From the NCBI RefSeq assembly GCF_009380155.1, contig NZ_WHUV01000002.1, positions 310,001 to 374,000 of the forward strand: 64,000 nt of DNA, read 5' to 3'. Position 1 is the stretch's first letter. Each line of letters begins with the position of its first letter. Positions 1-6,493 of this stretch are shown piece after piece. The stretch is from Pseudomonas piscis (GTDB lineage Bacteria > Pseudomonadota > Gammaproteobacteria > Pseudomonadales > Pseudomonadaceae). The notes under the pieces were generated by a model, which made no database searches, was not told where the DNA came from, and saw only the letters and a program-made list of their open reading frames with translations. The translations under genes and the position numbers were made by a program.

Positions 1-468
1 GACATGACCCAGCTGGCCTACAGCGGCAACTACCTGTACCCCAGCCAGGGGCCGCGCAGCTGGTTGCACCCCACCGGCTACGGCACCCTGGGCTACGGCC
101 TGCCGGCGGCCATCGGCGCCAAGCTCGGCGCGCCCGGTCGCCCGGGCCTGGTGCTGGTGGGCGACGGTGGTTTTCTCTACACCGTGCAGGAGCTCGCCAC
201 GGCGGTGGAGGAACTGGACAGCCCGCTGGTGGTATTGCTGTGGAACAACGACGCCCTGGGCCAGATCCGCGATGACATGCAGGCCCTGGACATCGAGCCC
301 ATCGGGGTTTTGCCGCGCAACCCGGACTTCACCGCCCTGGCTCGGGCCTTCGGTTGCCCGGTGAGCCAGCCGGCCAGCCTCGACGAGCTGCAACAGGCGC
401 TGCGCCGTGGGTTCGCCCAGCCCGGGGTGACGCTGATCGAGCTCAAGCACGCCTGTGCCCAGGCCTGA
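1..468 (+). CDS. aruI: Thiamine-diphosphate-dependent 2-oxo acid decarboxylase, C-terminal part (AruI-like)
   Basis: This is the C-terminal domain of a ThDP enzyme of the acetolactate-synthase superfamily; the frame is open at base 1, so the N-terminal two thirds lie outside the window. The ThDP/Mg2+ motif is visible: GDGGF at about residues 53-57 of the fragment, followed about 22 residues later by the paired Asn of WNND. aruH lies 27 bp downstream in the same direction. In P. aeruginosa the arginine-transaminase pathway pairs AruH with AruI, which decarboxylates 2-ketoarginine (5-guanidino-2-oxopentanoate) to 4-guanidinobutanal. The assignment rests on this pairing plus the family motif; the fragment alone would also fit other acetolactate-synthase-like decarboxylases. 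Confidence 0.8.
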   Translation, partial: DMTQLAYSGNYLYPSQGPRSWLHPTGYGTLGYGLPAAIGAKLGAPGRPGLVLVGDGGFLYTVQELATAVEELDSPLVVLLWNNDALGQIRDDMQALDIEPIGVLPRNPDFTALARAFGCPVSQPASLDELQQALRRGFAQPGVTLIELKHACAQA

Positions 469-495
469 CCTACATTTTTTGCCAGGAGTTTCGCC

Positions 496-1671
496 ATGCG
501 TTTTTCCAAGCTGACCCAACGTATCGCCGGCGATGGCGCCGCCGCCTGGGATATCCACTACCGGGCCCTGGCCAAGCGCGAGCGGGGCGAGCCGGTGTGG
601 CTGCTGTCGGTGGGCGACCCGGATTTCGACACCCCGCAGCCCATCGTCCAGGCGGCCATCGACAGCCTGCGCGACGGCCATACCCATTACGCCGACGTGC
701 GCGGCAAGCGTGCACTGCGCGAGGCCATTGCCCGCCGTCACCAGTCGCGCAGCGGGCAGGTGGTGCAGGCCGATGAGGTGGTGGTACTGGCCGGTGCCCA
801 GTGCGCGCTGTACAGCGTCGCCCAATGCCTGCTGGACCCGGGGGACGAGGTGATCGTCGCCGAGCCGATGTACGTCACCTACGAGGCGGTGTTCGGCGCC
901 TGCAATGCCCAGGTGGTGCCGTTGCCGGTACGCGCCGAGGAGCGCTTCCAGGTGCGCCCAGAGGACGTGGCCGCGCGCATCACCGGCAAGACCCGGGCGC
1001 TGGTGCTCAACAGCCCGCACAACCCCACGGGGGCGAGCATTCCCCGGGCCACCTGGGAGGCGTTGGCGGCGCTGTGCATCGAGCATGACCTGTGGCTGAT
1101 CTGCGACGAGGTCTACAGCGAACTGCTGTACGAGGGCGAGCACGTCAGCCCGGCCAGCCTGCCGGGCATGGCTGAGCGCACCGCGACCCTCAACAGCTTG
1201 TCCAAGTCCCATGCCATGACCGGCTGGCGCCTGGGCTGGGTGGTGGCCCCGGCGCCCCTGGCCGCGCACCTGGAGAACCTGGCGCTGTGCATGCTCTATG
1301 GCTCGCCGGAGTTCATCCAGGACGCCGCCATCGTCGCCCTGGAGCAACCCTTGCCACAGTTGGCGGCGATGACCGAGGCCTACCGCCAGCGGCGCGACCT
1401 GGTCTGCGATTGCCTGGCCGACTGCCCGGGTGCCCGGCCGCTGAAGCCCGATGGCGGCATGTTCGTGATGGTCGACATTCGCGCCACGGGCCTGAGCGCC
1501 CAGGCCTTCAGCGAACGGCTGCTGGACGAGCAGGGGGTGTCGGTATTGGCCGGTGAAGCCTTCGGTCCCAGCGCCGCCGGGCATATCCGCCTGGGCCTGG
1601 TGCTGGAGCCCGAGGCCCTGCGCGAAGCCTGCCGGCGCATTGCCCGCTGCGCCAGCGATTGCCTCGCCTAG
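496..1671 (+). CDS. aruH: Arginine:pyruvate aminotransferase (class I/II)
   Basis: A 391-residue fold-type I PLP aminotransferase that by homology converts L-arginine plus pyruvate to 2-ketoarginine plus alanine, the first step of the arginine transaminase pathway. Family landmarks are in order: an N-terminal GDPDFDTP block, NSPHNPTG that binds PLP, the CDEVYSE strand with the PLP-contacting Asp and Tyr, and SLSKSHAMTGWRLGW, which holds the Schiff-base Lys and the phosphate-binding Arg. The ATG follows an AGGAG ribosome site (GCCAGGAGTTTCGCC). Many stretches (QRIAGDGAAAWDIHYRAL, EPMYVTYEAVFGAC) match what I remember of P. aeruginosa AruH, and the length agrees. It probably forms an operon with the decarboxylase upstream. 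Confidence 0.92.
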   Translation: MRFSKLTQRIAGDGAAAWDIHYRALAKRERGEPVWLLSVGDPDFDTPQPIVQAAIDSLRDGHTHYADVRGKRALREAIARRHQSRSGQVVQADEVVVLAGAQCALYSVAQCLLDPGDEVIVAEPMYVTYEAVFGACNAQVVPLPVRAEERFQVRPEDVAARITGKTRALVLNSPHNPTGASIPRATWEALAALCIEHDLWLICDEVYSELLYEGEHVSPASLPGMAERTATLNSLSKSHAMTGWRLGWVVAPAPLAAHLENLALCMLYGSPEFIQDAAIVALEQPLPQLAAMTEAYRQRRDLVCDCLADCPGARPLKPDGGMFVMVDIRATGLSAQAFSERLLDEQGVSVLAGEAFGPSAAGHIRLGLVLEPEALREACRRIARCASDCLA

Positions 1672-1683
1672 GCGGAGGATCGT

Positions 1684-1783
1684 CGGAAGGCCCTGCGGGC
1701 CTTGGCGCAGCATCGCAGGCTCAGCAGCGGCTACAGGCTTGGTGTAGCCGCTGCCGCAGGCTGCGTACGGGCGCGCAGCGGCC
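1684..1783. repeat. REP/BIME cluster downstream of aruH
   Basis: Two inverted copies of a GC-rich REP unit. One copy, around 1685-1734, reads toward the other strand and ends GCAGCGGCTACAG. The second, 1744-1783, starts GTAGCCGCTGCCGCAGGCTG. The same unit recurs at 3101-3228. Such REPs are typical of extragenic space in Pseudomonas. Convergent gene ends (aruH and the Rrf2 gene) flank it, and the hairpin could also limit read-through. Confidence 0.8.
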
Positions 1784-1816
1784 GCAGGGTAGGGGATCGT
1801 TGGAAGGTGTTGGGGG

Positions 1817-2254
1817 TTAAGCGCGGTCGGTTTCCAGGGGCGGGTCGAAGGCCACGAACAGCTGGTCGGCGGTGATGTTGGCCAGGTCCTGGCGCATGTT
1901 GCGCTCCAGCAGGCTGAACAGCCGGGTGAAGACGTCGAACACCTTGCAGTGCTCTTCCATGCCAGAGAAGGGGTTGTCGATCTTCTCGGCGATCAGCGAG
2001 CTTTCCTGCACCGCGTCGTAGACGTCCTGCAGGGTGATCTGCGCCGCTGGGCGGGCCAGGGTCAGGCCGCCCTTGGGGCCACGGCAGGAGGCGAGGATAT
2101 CGGCCTTGACCATCTGCGACACCAGGTTGCGCACCCGCGCCGGGTGGATCTTGACCCATTTGGCGATGGTCTCGGTGCGCAGCTTCTGCGGCGCGTTGGC
2201 GGCCACGAAGGACAGGATGTAGGAAGCGGTGATCAGGCGGGTCGACTGGCTCAT
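1817..2254 (-). CDS. Rrf2-family transcriptional regulator
   Basis: A 145-residue winged-helix regulator of the Rrf2 family: an N-terminal wHTH (residues about 5-60, with the family-typical segment CRGPKGGLTLARPA forming the wing) followed by a dimerisation helix. Two cysteines (57 and 103 from the chosen start) could serve as redox or electrophile sensors, but there is no three-Cys [Fe-S] cluster as in IscR or NsrR. I chose the ATG at 2254 because an AGGGA lies upstream; a TTG four codons earlier would sit too close to it. It is divergent from a flavodoxin-like quinone reductase, and a perfect inverted repeat lies between them, so it probably controls that gene and possibly itself. Confidence 0.87.
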   Translation of the reverse strand: MSQSTRLITASYILSFVAANAPQKLRTETIAKWVKIHPARVRNLVSQMVKADILASCRGPKGGLTLARPAAQITLQDVYDAVQESSLIAEKIDNPFSGMEEHCKVFDVFTRLFSLLERNMRQDLANITADQLFVAFDPPLETDRA

Positions 2255-2341
2255 GGGTGTCTGCAAGTCCCTGGGAAGGCGCCAGTATGCCAGCGCTGGC
2301 CGTTCAACGACGCGGTGAAAGCGATTGTGTGGAAAATAAAG

Positions 2342-2362
2342 TATTTGTTACGGTAACAATTA
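2342..2362. promoter_or_regulatory. Palindromic operator between the Rrf2 gene and the quinone reductase
   Basis: TTGTTAC-G-GTAACAA at 2345-2359 is a perfect 7-1-7 inverted repeat. After one mismatch the symmetry continues for two more pairs out to 2342/2362. It lies 24 bp before the reductase ATG and abuts a TATAAA (2361-2366) that could be its -10 box, a position suited to repression. The dyad and position are seen directly; binding by the neighbouring Rrf2 protein is inferred. Confidence 0.6.
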
Positions 2363-2385
2363 TAAATAAACCCCGAGGAACCGCC

Positions 2386-3090
2386 ATGAATGTGCTGATC
2401 GTCCACGCTCACCCCGAGCCGCAATCCTTCACCGCCGCGCTGCGCGACCAGGCTCGCAGCACCTTGGAGGCCCTGGGGCACCAGGTGCAGGTCAGCGACC
2501 TGTACGCCATGGACTGGAACCCGGTGGCCAGCGCCGCCGACTTTGCCCGGCGCGATAACCCCGAGTACCTGGTCTATGCCCTGGAGCAGCGGGTGGGGGT
2601 GAAGAACGGCGGGATCGCCGCCGACATCCAGGGCGAGCTGGACAAATTGCTGTGGGCCGATCTGCTGATCCTCAATTTCCCGGTGTACTGGTTCTCGGTG
2701 CCGGCCATGCTCAAGGGCTGGATCGACCGGGTGCTGGTGTCCGGGGTGTGCTACGGCGGCAAGCGTTTCTACGACCAGGGCGGCCTGGTGGGCAAGAAGG
2801 CCCTGCTGAGCCTGACCCTGGGCGGGCGCGAGCACATGTTCGGCCAAGGGGCGATCCACGGTCCGCTGGAGGATATGTTGCGCCCGCTCTTGCGCGGCAC
2901 CCTGGCCTATGTCGGTTGCCAGGTGCTGGAGCCGTTCGTGGCCTGGCACGTGCCCTATATCAGCCAGGACGCGCGCGAAGGGTTCCTGGCCCAGTACCGC
3001 CAGCGCCTGGAGCGCATCGAAGAGGAGCAACCGCTGGTGTTCCCGCGCCTGGAACAGTTCGACGAGGCCCTGTACCCGTTACCGGCGTGA
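2386..3090 (+). CDS. NAD(P)H-dependent quinone oxidoreductase (flavodoxin-like, NQO1/KefF/MdaB type)
   Basis: A 234-residue flavoprotein of the NQO1-like superfamily, expected to reduce quinones or other electrophiles by two electrons in the cytoplasm. The N-terminal strand-loop LIVHAHPEPQSFT is the FMN/FAD phosphate-binding region. NFPVYWFSVPAMLKGWIDRVL (about residues 97-117) is the classic active-site block, and GKKALLSLTLGG follows. The ATG at 2386 has a GAGGAA ribosome site 5 bp upstream; earlier in-frame starts lie in the regulatory region and were rejected. The divergent Rrf2 gene and the palindrome just upstream suggest induction by redox or electrophile stress. The substrate is not determinable from sequence. 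Confidence 0.88.
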   Translation: MNVLIVHAHPEPQSFTAALRDQARSTLEALGHQVQVSDLYAMDWNPVASAADFARRDNPEYLVYALEQRVGVKNGGIAADIQGELDKLLWADLLILNFPVYWFSVPAMLKGWIDRVLVSGVCYGGKRFYDQGGLVGKKALLSLTLGGREHMFGQGAIHGPLEDMLRPLLRGTLAYVGCQVLEPFVAWHVPYISQDAREGFLAQYRQRLERIEEEQPLVFPRLEQFDEALYPLPA

Positions 3091-3100
3091 TGGGCTTCGT

Positions 3101-3228
3101 GTAGCCGCTGCCGCAGGCTGCGCATGGGCGCGTAGCGGCCAAGGGGTTGGTAATTGCTGGAAGGACCTGGGGGCCTTGGCGCAGCTTCGCAGGCTCAGCA
3201 GCGGCTACAGGGGGTGTAGCCGCGGCCG
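3101..3228. repeat. REP/BIME cluster, second locus
   Basis: Three REP units in alternating orientation. GTAGCCGCTGCCGCAGGCTG opens a direct copy at 3101-3140. An inverted copy at 3159-3210 is nearly identical to that at 1685-1734 (…CCTTGGCGCAGC[T/A]TCGCAGGCTCAG…). A partial direct copy starts at 3216. Together with the cluster at 1684-1783 it brackets the Rrf2/quinone-reductase pair. Confidence 0.8.
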
Positions 3229-3241
3229 TGGGGGGATCGGC

Positions 3242-4027
3242 TCAGAAGCGCAGGGTGACACCGGTGGTCAGCCAGCGGTCGCGCCGGTCCGTCAGGTGCT
3301 GGCCCAGGATCAGGTCCAGGTCCAGGGCGTGGCCGATGTGCAGGCGCGGGCCGGCTTGCCAGGCTTGTTCGCCGCCGCGCTGGCCGTAGCGTTCGGCGAT
3401 CAGGGTCAGGCTGGGCAGCAGTTCGTATTCCACCCCCGTGCCCCAGGTCCAGCGATGGTGCTGCTGGCCGTCGTCATAGGCGTGGCTCCAGCCGGTACTG
3501 AGGTTCAGGTGCAGTGCGTCGCTGGGGCTGAAGGTCAGCGGCAGGCTGAGGTCGCCGCCGTCGAAGCTGTGGCTGCGGTTCAGTGCCCAGTGGGCGGAAC
3601 CGGCGAGCGCCAGTTGCAGGCCCAGGTCGTCGCGGTCCAGCAAGGCCAGCTTGACCTGGGGGCTGAGCTGGGTTTCGCCGTGTTCATCGGTTTCCTGGCG
3701 TTGCAGTGCGGCGCCCAATTGCACCCCAGGCAGTTGGCTGAAGGTGCAGGCCGGGACCAGCACGCTGTTGTGGTTCGAGCCTTGGCGGCGATCGACCTGG
3801 TACCAGAGATCGACATTGCATTCGCCGGGGGCGTTGATCCCGCCGTTGTCCACCACGTAGGCGCCACCGGCGGCCTGGGCCTTGGAGCACAGGGCCAGGG
3901 TCGCGGTGGCGCCGGCGGTGATGGCCAGGAACAGCAGGTTGCGCTTGAGCATGCGGCTTTTGGCGACGGGCAGCGGTTGGCCCCAGGCGCGGGAGCGGGA
4001 GGAGCGATGCGGACGATGCTGGGTCAT
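3242..4027 (-). CDS. Predicted outer-membrane beta-barrel protein
   Basis: A 261-residue protein I do not recognise by name. The hydrophobic stretch NLLFLAITAGATATLALC followed by SKAQA is a signal sequence. The mature part alternates polar and hydrophobic residues and is rich in WGTGVEYELLPSL/LNLSTGWSH-type strands. It ends in the C-terminal aromatic signature TLRF, as outer-membrane barrels do. The ATG at 4027 has a TGAGA ribosome site, giving an unusually long basic N-region (about 27 residues) before the hydrophobic core; ATG 3952 would give a normal signal peptide but has no visible ribosome site. It resembles the phenol-degradation-MetA/DUF-type putative OMPs. Its position 68 bp after the DUF2493 gene could mean shared transcription. 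Confidence 0.65.
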   Translation of the reverse strand: MTQHRPHRSSRSRAWGQPLPVAKSRMLKRNLLFLAITAGATATLALCSKAQAAGGAYVVDNGGINAPGECNVDLWYQVDRRQGSNHNSVLVPACTFSQLPGVQLGAALQRQETDEHGETQLSPQVKLALLDRDDLGLQLALAGSAHWALNRSHSFDGGDLSLPLTFSPSDALHLNLSTGWSHAYDDGQQHHRWTWGTGVEYELLPSLTLIAERYGQRGGEQAWQAGPRLHIGHALDLDLILGQHLTDRRDRWLTTGVTLRF

Positions 4028-4095
4028 GGCGAATCTCACGGCTGTGGGCGCCGGGTTGGCGGCGCCCGGGGTTGGAGTCATGAAGTGGCGGGTGA

Positions 4096-4443
4096 TCACT
4101 CACCCAGGCCCAGGGTCTGGATGCCCTGGGTCCGGGCTTGGGCCAGCAGTTCCTCGGTGTCGTCGCCACCGGGCAGGGCGAGGACGATGTCGGGGCGGCT
4201 GTCGGCCAGCATGAAGCGGTTGCGCAGGCGCTCGGCATGCTTGCCGTGCAACTGCCAGTTGGGCGGGTAGCGGACGAGGTCGGCGCCGATCTCCCGGGCC
4301 CAGTCCTCGATCTGCGCCCCGAGGAACTGGCTGCCGCCATGGATCACCACCCGTACCGGGTGCAGGCGCTGGAAGGCCTCCAGTACCTGGCGGCAGCGGC
4401 GGCTGTCGGTGTAGTGGCGACCGGCGCAGATCAGGACGCGCAT
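4096..4443 (-). CDS. SLOG/DUF2493 (cpYpsA-related) family protein
   Basis: A 115-residue single-domain protein of the SLOG Rossmann-like superfamily. It starts with the family strand MRVLICAGRHYTD, followed by VVIHGGSQFLGAQIEDWA, equivalent to the nucleotide-binding GG[A/S]xGAD loop but with Leu-Gly-Ala in place of Gly-Ala-Asp. The late strand DIVLALPGGDDTEELLAQA is also typical. The family is thought to bind nucleotides or NAD-like ligands, and no reaction is established for this subgroup. Its start codon lies inside the last codons of the Na/Pi cotransporter gene (13-bp overlap), implying translational coupling and a functional link to that transporter. Confidence 0.8.
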   Translation of the reverse strand: MRVLICAGRHYTDSRRCRQVLEAFQRLHPVRVVIHGGSQFLGAQIEDWAREIGADLVRYPPNWQLHGKHAERLRNRFMLADSRPDIVLALPGGDDTEELLAQARTQGIQTLGLGE

Positions 4444-6140
4444 CGGCTGTCCTCCCGGGTGTCGTGCGACTGGCCGGGCAGGGTCTCGGCCAGTGGCTCG
4501 CCGAGATAGCCGTGCTCGATGTCACGCTCGCCGGCCCGCTCCAGCACTGGGTAGGCCAGGGCGGCGATGTGGTGGTGAACCCGCCGGTAGTCGCGCAGCA
4601 GGCGCTGGAAAATGTCCCCGGACTCGGCCCAGGCGCTGCGGTCTTCGCGCAGTTGGCGAAAGTGCTCGCGGCCGGCGGCGGCTTCCAGGCGGCGCACGTT
4701 CTCCTTGCGTGCCACCAACTGATGGGCGGTGGCCAGGTCTTCGCGCAGGAACACCGTGACCGCGAGGCTGAGGCTGGCCAGCAGTTCCTGGTGCAGCGGC
4801 ACCAGGGTCCCCAGCTCGAAGGCGGAGAACGGCTCGCTGCGACGCAGGCGTCGTACCGCCAGCTGCGCCAGGCTGCTGCTGAGGATGTCGCCGGCGTGTT
4901 CCAGGTTGATCACCAGCAGCAGGATTTCCTGGGAGCGGTCGGCGTCCTGGTCGCTGATGCCTTCCTTGCCGATGTCCGCCAGATAAGCGCGGATCGCCGC
5001 GCTGAGCAGGTCCAGGGACTGGTCGATCTGGCGGATCTGCTCGGCATTGGCCACCTGCGAGGTGCGCAGCAGTTGCAGGACCCGGTCGAGCATGCCCGAG
5101 AGCATGTCGGCCATGCGCAGGGCCTCGCGGGCGGCATTGGCCAGGCCGATATTGGCCACTTCCAGCCCGGCCTCGTCCAGGTACAGCGGCATGCCCGGGT
5201 CGGTCACTGGCGGTGGGGCCGGCAGCAGGCGGGTCAGCAGCTTGCCCATGGGCTCGGTGAAGCCGATGAACAGCAGCCCCAGCACCAGGCTGAAGACGCT
5301 GTGCAGGTAGACCACCAGCAGCGCCCCGGGCAGCTGGCGCACGCCTTCGAGCTGGGCCAGTGCGCCGATCCACGGCAATACCAGCGCCACCCCGGCCAGG
5401 CGCACCAGCAGGTTACCCAGGGGCAGGCGCCGGGCGACGTTGCCGCTGGCGCCCAGCAGCGAGGGCAGGCTGCCGCCGAGATTGACCCCCAGCACCAGGG
5501 CCATGCTGGTGGCCGGAGACAGCAGCCCGGTGCCGGCCAGCGAGGCGACCAGCAGCACCACTGCCACGCTGGAGTGGCACATCCAGGTCAGCACGACCGC
5601 CACCAGCAGCGCCAGCAGCAGGTCGCCATCCAGGCTTTGCATCACCAGGCGCAACACCGGGGTGTGTTCCACCGCACCCAGGGTGGCGCCGAGCGTGCCC
5701 AGGGCCAGGAGCATCAGGCCCAGGCCGATCAGCGCGGCGCCGATGCTTTCAAAGCGCGAGTCATCGCGCAGGCGCAGGCACAAGAAGCCCGCCAGCAACG
5801 CCACCGGGGCGGCCAGCGAGAGGTCCAGGCTCAGCAGCTGGACCACCAGGGTCGAGCCGATGTTGGCCCCCAGCATCACCGCCAGCGCCGGGGCCAGGCC
5901 CAGGGTGCCGGCGGCGGTGAAGGAGCTGGCCATCAGGCTCACTGCGGTACTGCTTTGCAGCACCCCGGTGATGCCGACGCCGCACAGCAGCGCCAGCCAG
6001 CGGTTGTTCAGGTGTTGCCCGAGCCAGTGGCGCAGCGGGCTGCCGAAGCCGCGCAGCAGCGAGTTGCAGATCATCTGCGAGCCCCACAGCAAGAGGGCGA
6101 TGGCGCCGGCCAGGTTGATCAGTAGGGTGGTTCCCGACAT
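4431..6140 (-). CDS. Na+/Pi cotransporter family protein with C-terminal PhoU-like domain (NptA/YjbB type)
   Basis: A 569-residue inner-membrane protein. The N-terminal ~310 residues contain two inverted Na/Pi-cotransporter repeats; each has the QSST/SS signature (GVLQSSTAVSLMASSFT near residue 60 and CHSSVAVVLLVASL near 190) among about eight membrane segments. Residues ~330-550 form a helical PhoU-like cytoplasmic domain. Homologues move phosphate with sodium; E. coli YjbB exports Pi. The gene has an acceptable GGGAGAA ribosome site and overlaps the DUF2493 gene. The small membrane protein and mgtA lie upstream on the same strand, so phosphate and magnesium handling may be co-ordinated; that is inference. 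Confidence 0.87.
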   Translation of the reverse strand: MSGTTLLINLAGAIALLLWGSQMICNSLLRGFGSPLRHWLGQHLNNRWLALLCGVGITGVLQSSTAVSLMASSFTAAGTLGLAPALAVMLGANIGSTLVVQLLSLDLSLAAPVALLAGFLCLRLRDDSRFESIGAALIGLGLMLLALGTLGATLGAVEHTPVLRLVMQSLDGDLLLALLVAVVLTWMCHSSVAVVLLVASLAGTGLLSPATSMALVLGVNLGGSLPSLLGASGNVARRLPLGNLLVRLAGVALVLPWIGALAQLEGVRQLPGALLVVYLHSVFSLVLGLLFIGFTEPMGKLLTRLLPAPPPVTDPGMPLYLDEAGLEVANIGLANAAREALRMADMLSGMLDRVLQLLRTSQVANAEQIRQIDQSLDLLSAAIRAYLADIGKEGISDQDADRSQEILLLVINLEHAGDILSSSLAQLAVRRLRRSEPFSAFELGTLVPLHQELLASLSLAVTVFLREDLATAHQLVARKENVRRLEAAAGREHFRQLREDRSAWAESGDIFQRLLRDYRRVHHHIAALAYPVLERAGERDIEHGYLGEPLAETLPGQSHDTREDSRCAS

Positions 6141-6167
6141 GAGGGTTCTCCCGGGACGGGTGCGGGT

Positions 6168-6368
6168 TCAGGCGATCGCCAGGCGCAGCGAGGCGCGGTT
6201 GATGGCGGCGCTCAAATCCAGCACGAAACGCATTTCCACGGCGCTCAACAGGCCCCGCGCATAGAGACGGCAACCCAGGCGGGCGAGCAGCCGGGCACAG
6301 GCGCACAAGGCGCAGACCAGCAAGGCCTTGAGGCCGCGTTGCAACGAAGAAAAAGGCTTGAGGTACAT
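6168..6368 (-). CDS. Small (66 aa) predicted membrane protein between mgtA and the Na/Pi transporter
   Basis: A short gene with a near-perfect AAAGGAG ribosome site 7 bp before the ATG at 6368. The protein begins MYLKPFSSLQRGLKALLVCALCACARLL: a basic amphipathic start and one cysteine-rich hydrophobic segment (about residues 13-29). A more polar C-terminal half ends AAINRASLRLAIA. It lies 125 bp after mgtA and 27 bp before the Na/Pi transporter on the same strand. I do not recognise a family. Small membrane peptides that modulate MgtA (MgtS, MgtR) exist in enterobacteria but are shorter and not obviously similar, so any such role is speculative. Confidence 0.65.
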   Translation of the reverse strand: MYLKPFSSLQRGLKALLVCALCACARLLARLGCRLYARGLLSAVEMRFVLDLSAAINRASLRLAIA

Positions 6369-6493
6369 GGCGACGCTCCTTTGGGGCGAGCGCTGTCGGT
6401 GTCGGCACGGCGCGGGCCGCGCCGACGGTGGCAGCAGTGGGCTGGATGATCGCAAGCGACCGCCGGCGGGCGGCCGCGCCACGTTTCAGGCCC

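Noticed and set aside
4464-6125. Long plus-strand frame antisense to the Na/Pi transporter
   Set aside because: Gln/His-rich, low-complexity translation with no family features; an antisense shadow of a clear membrane protein.
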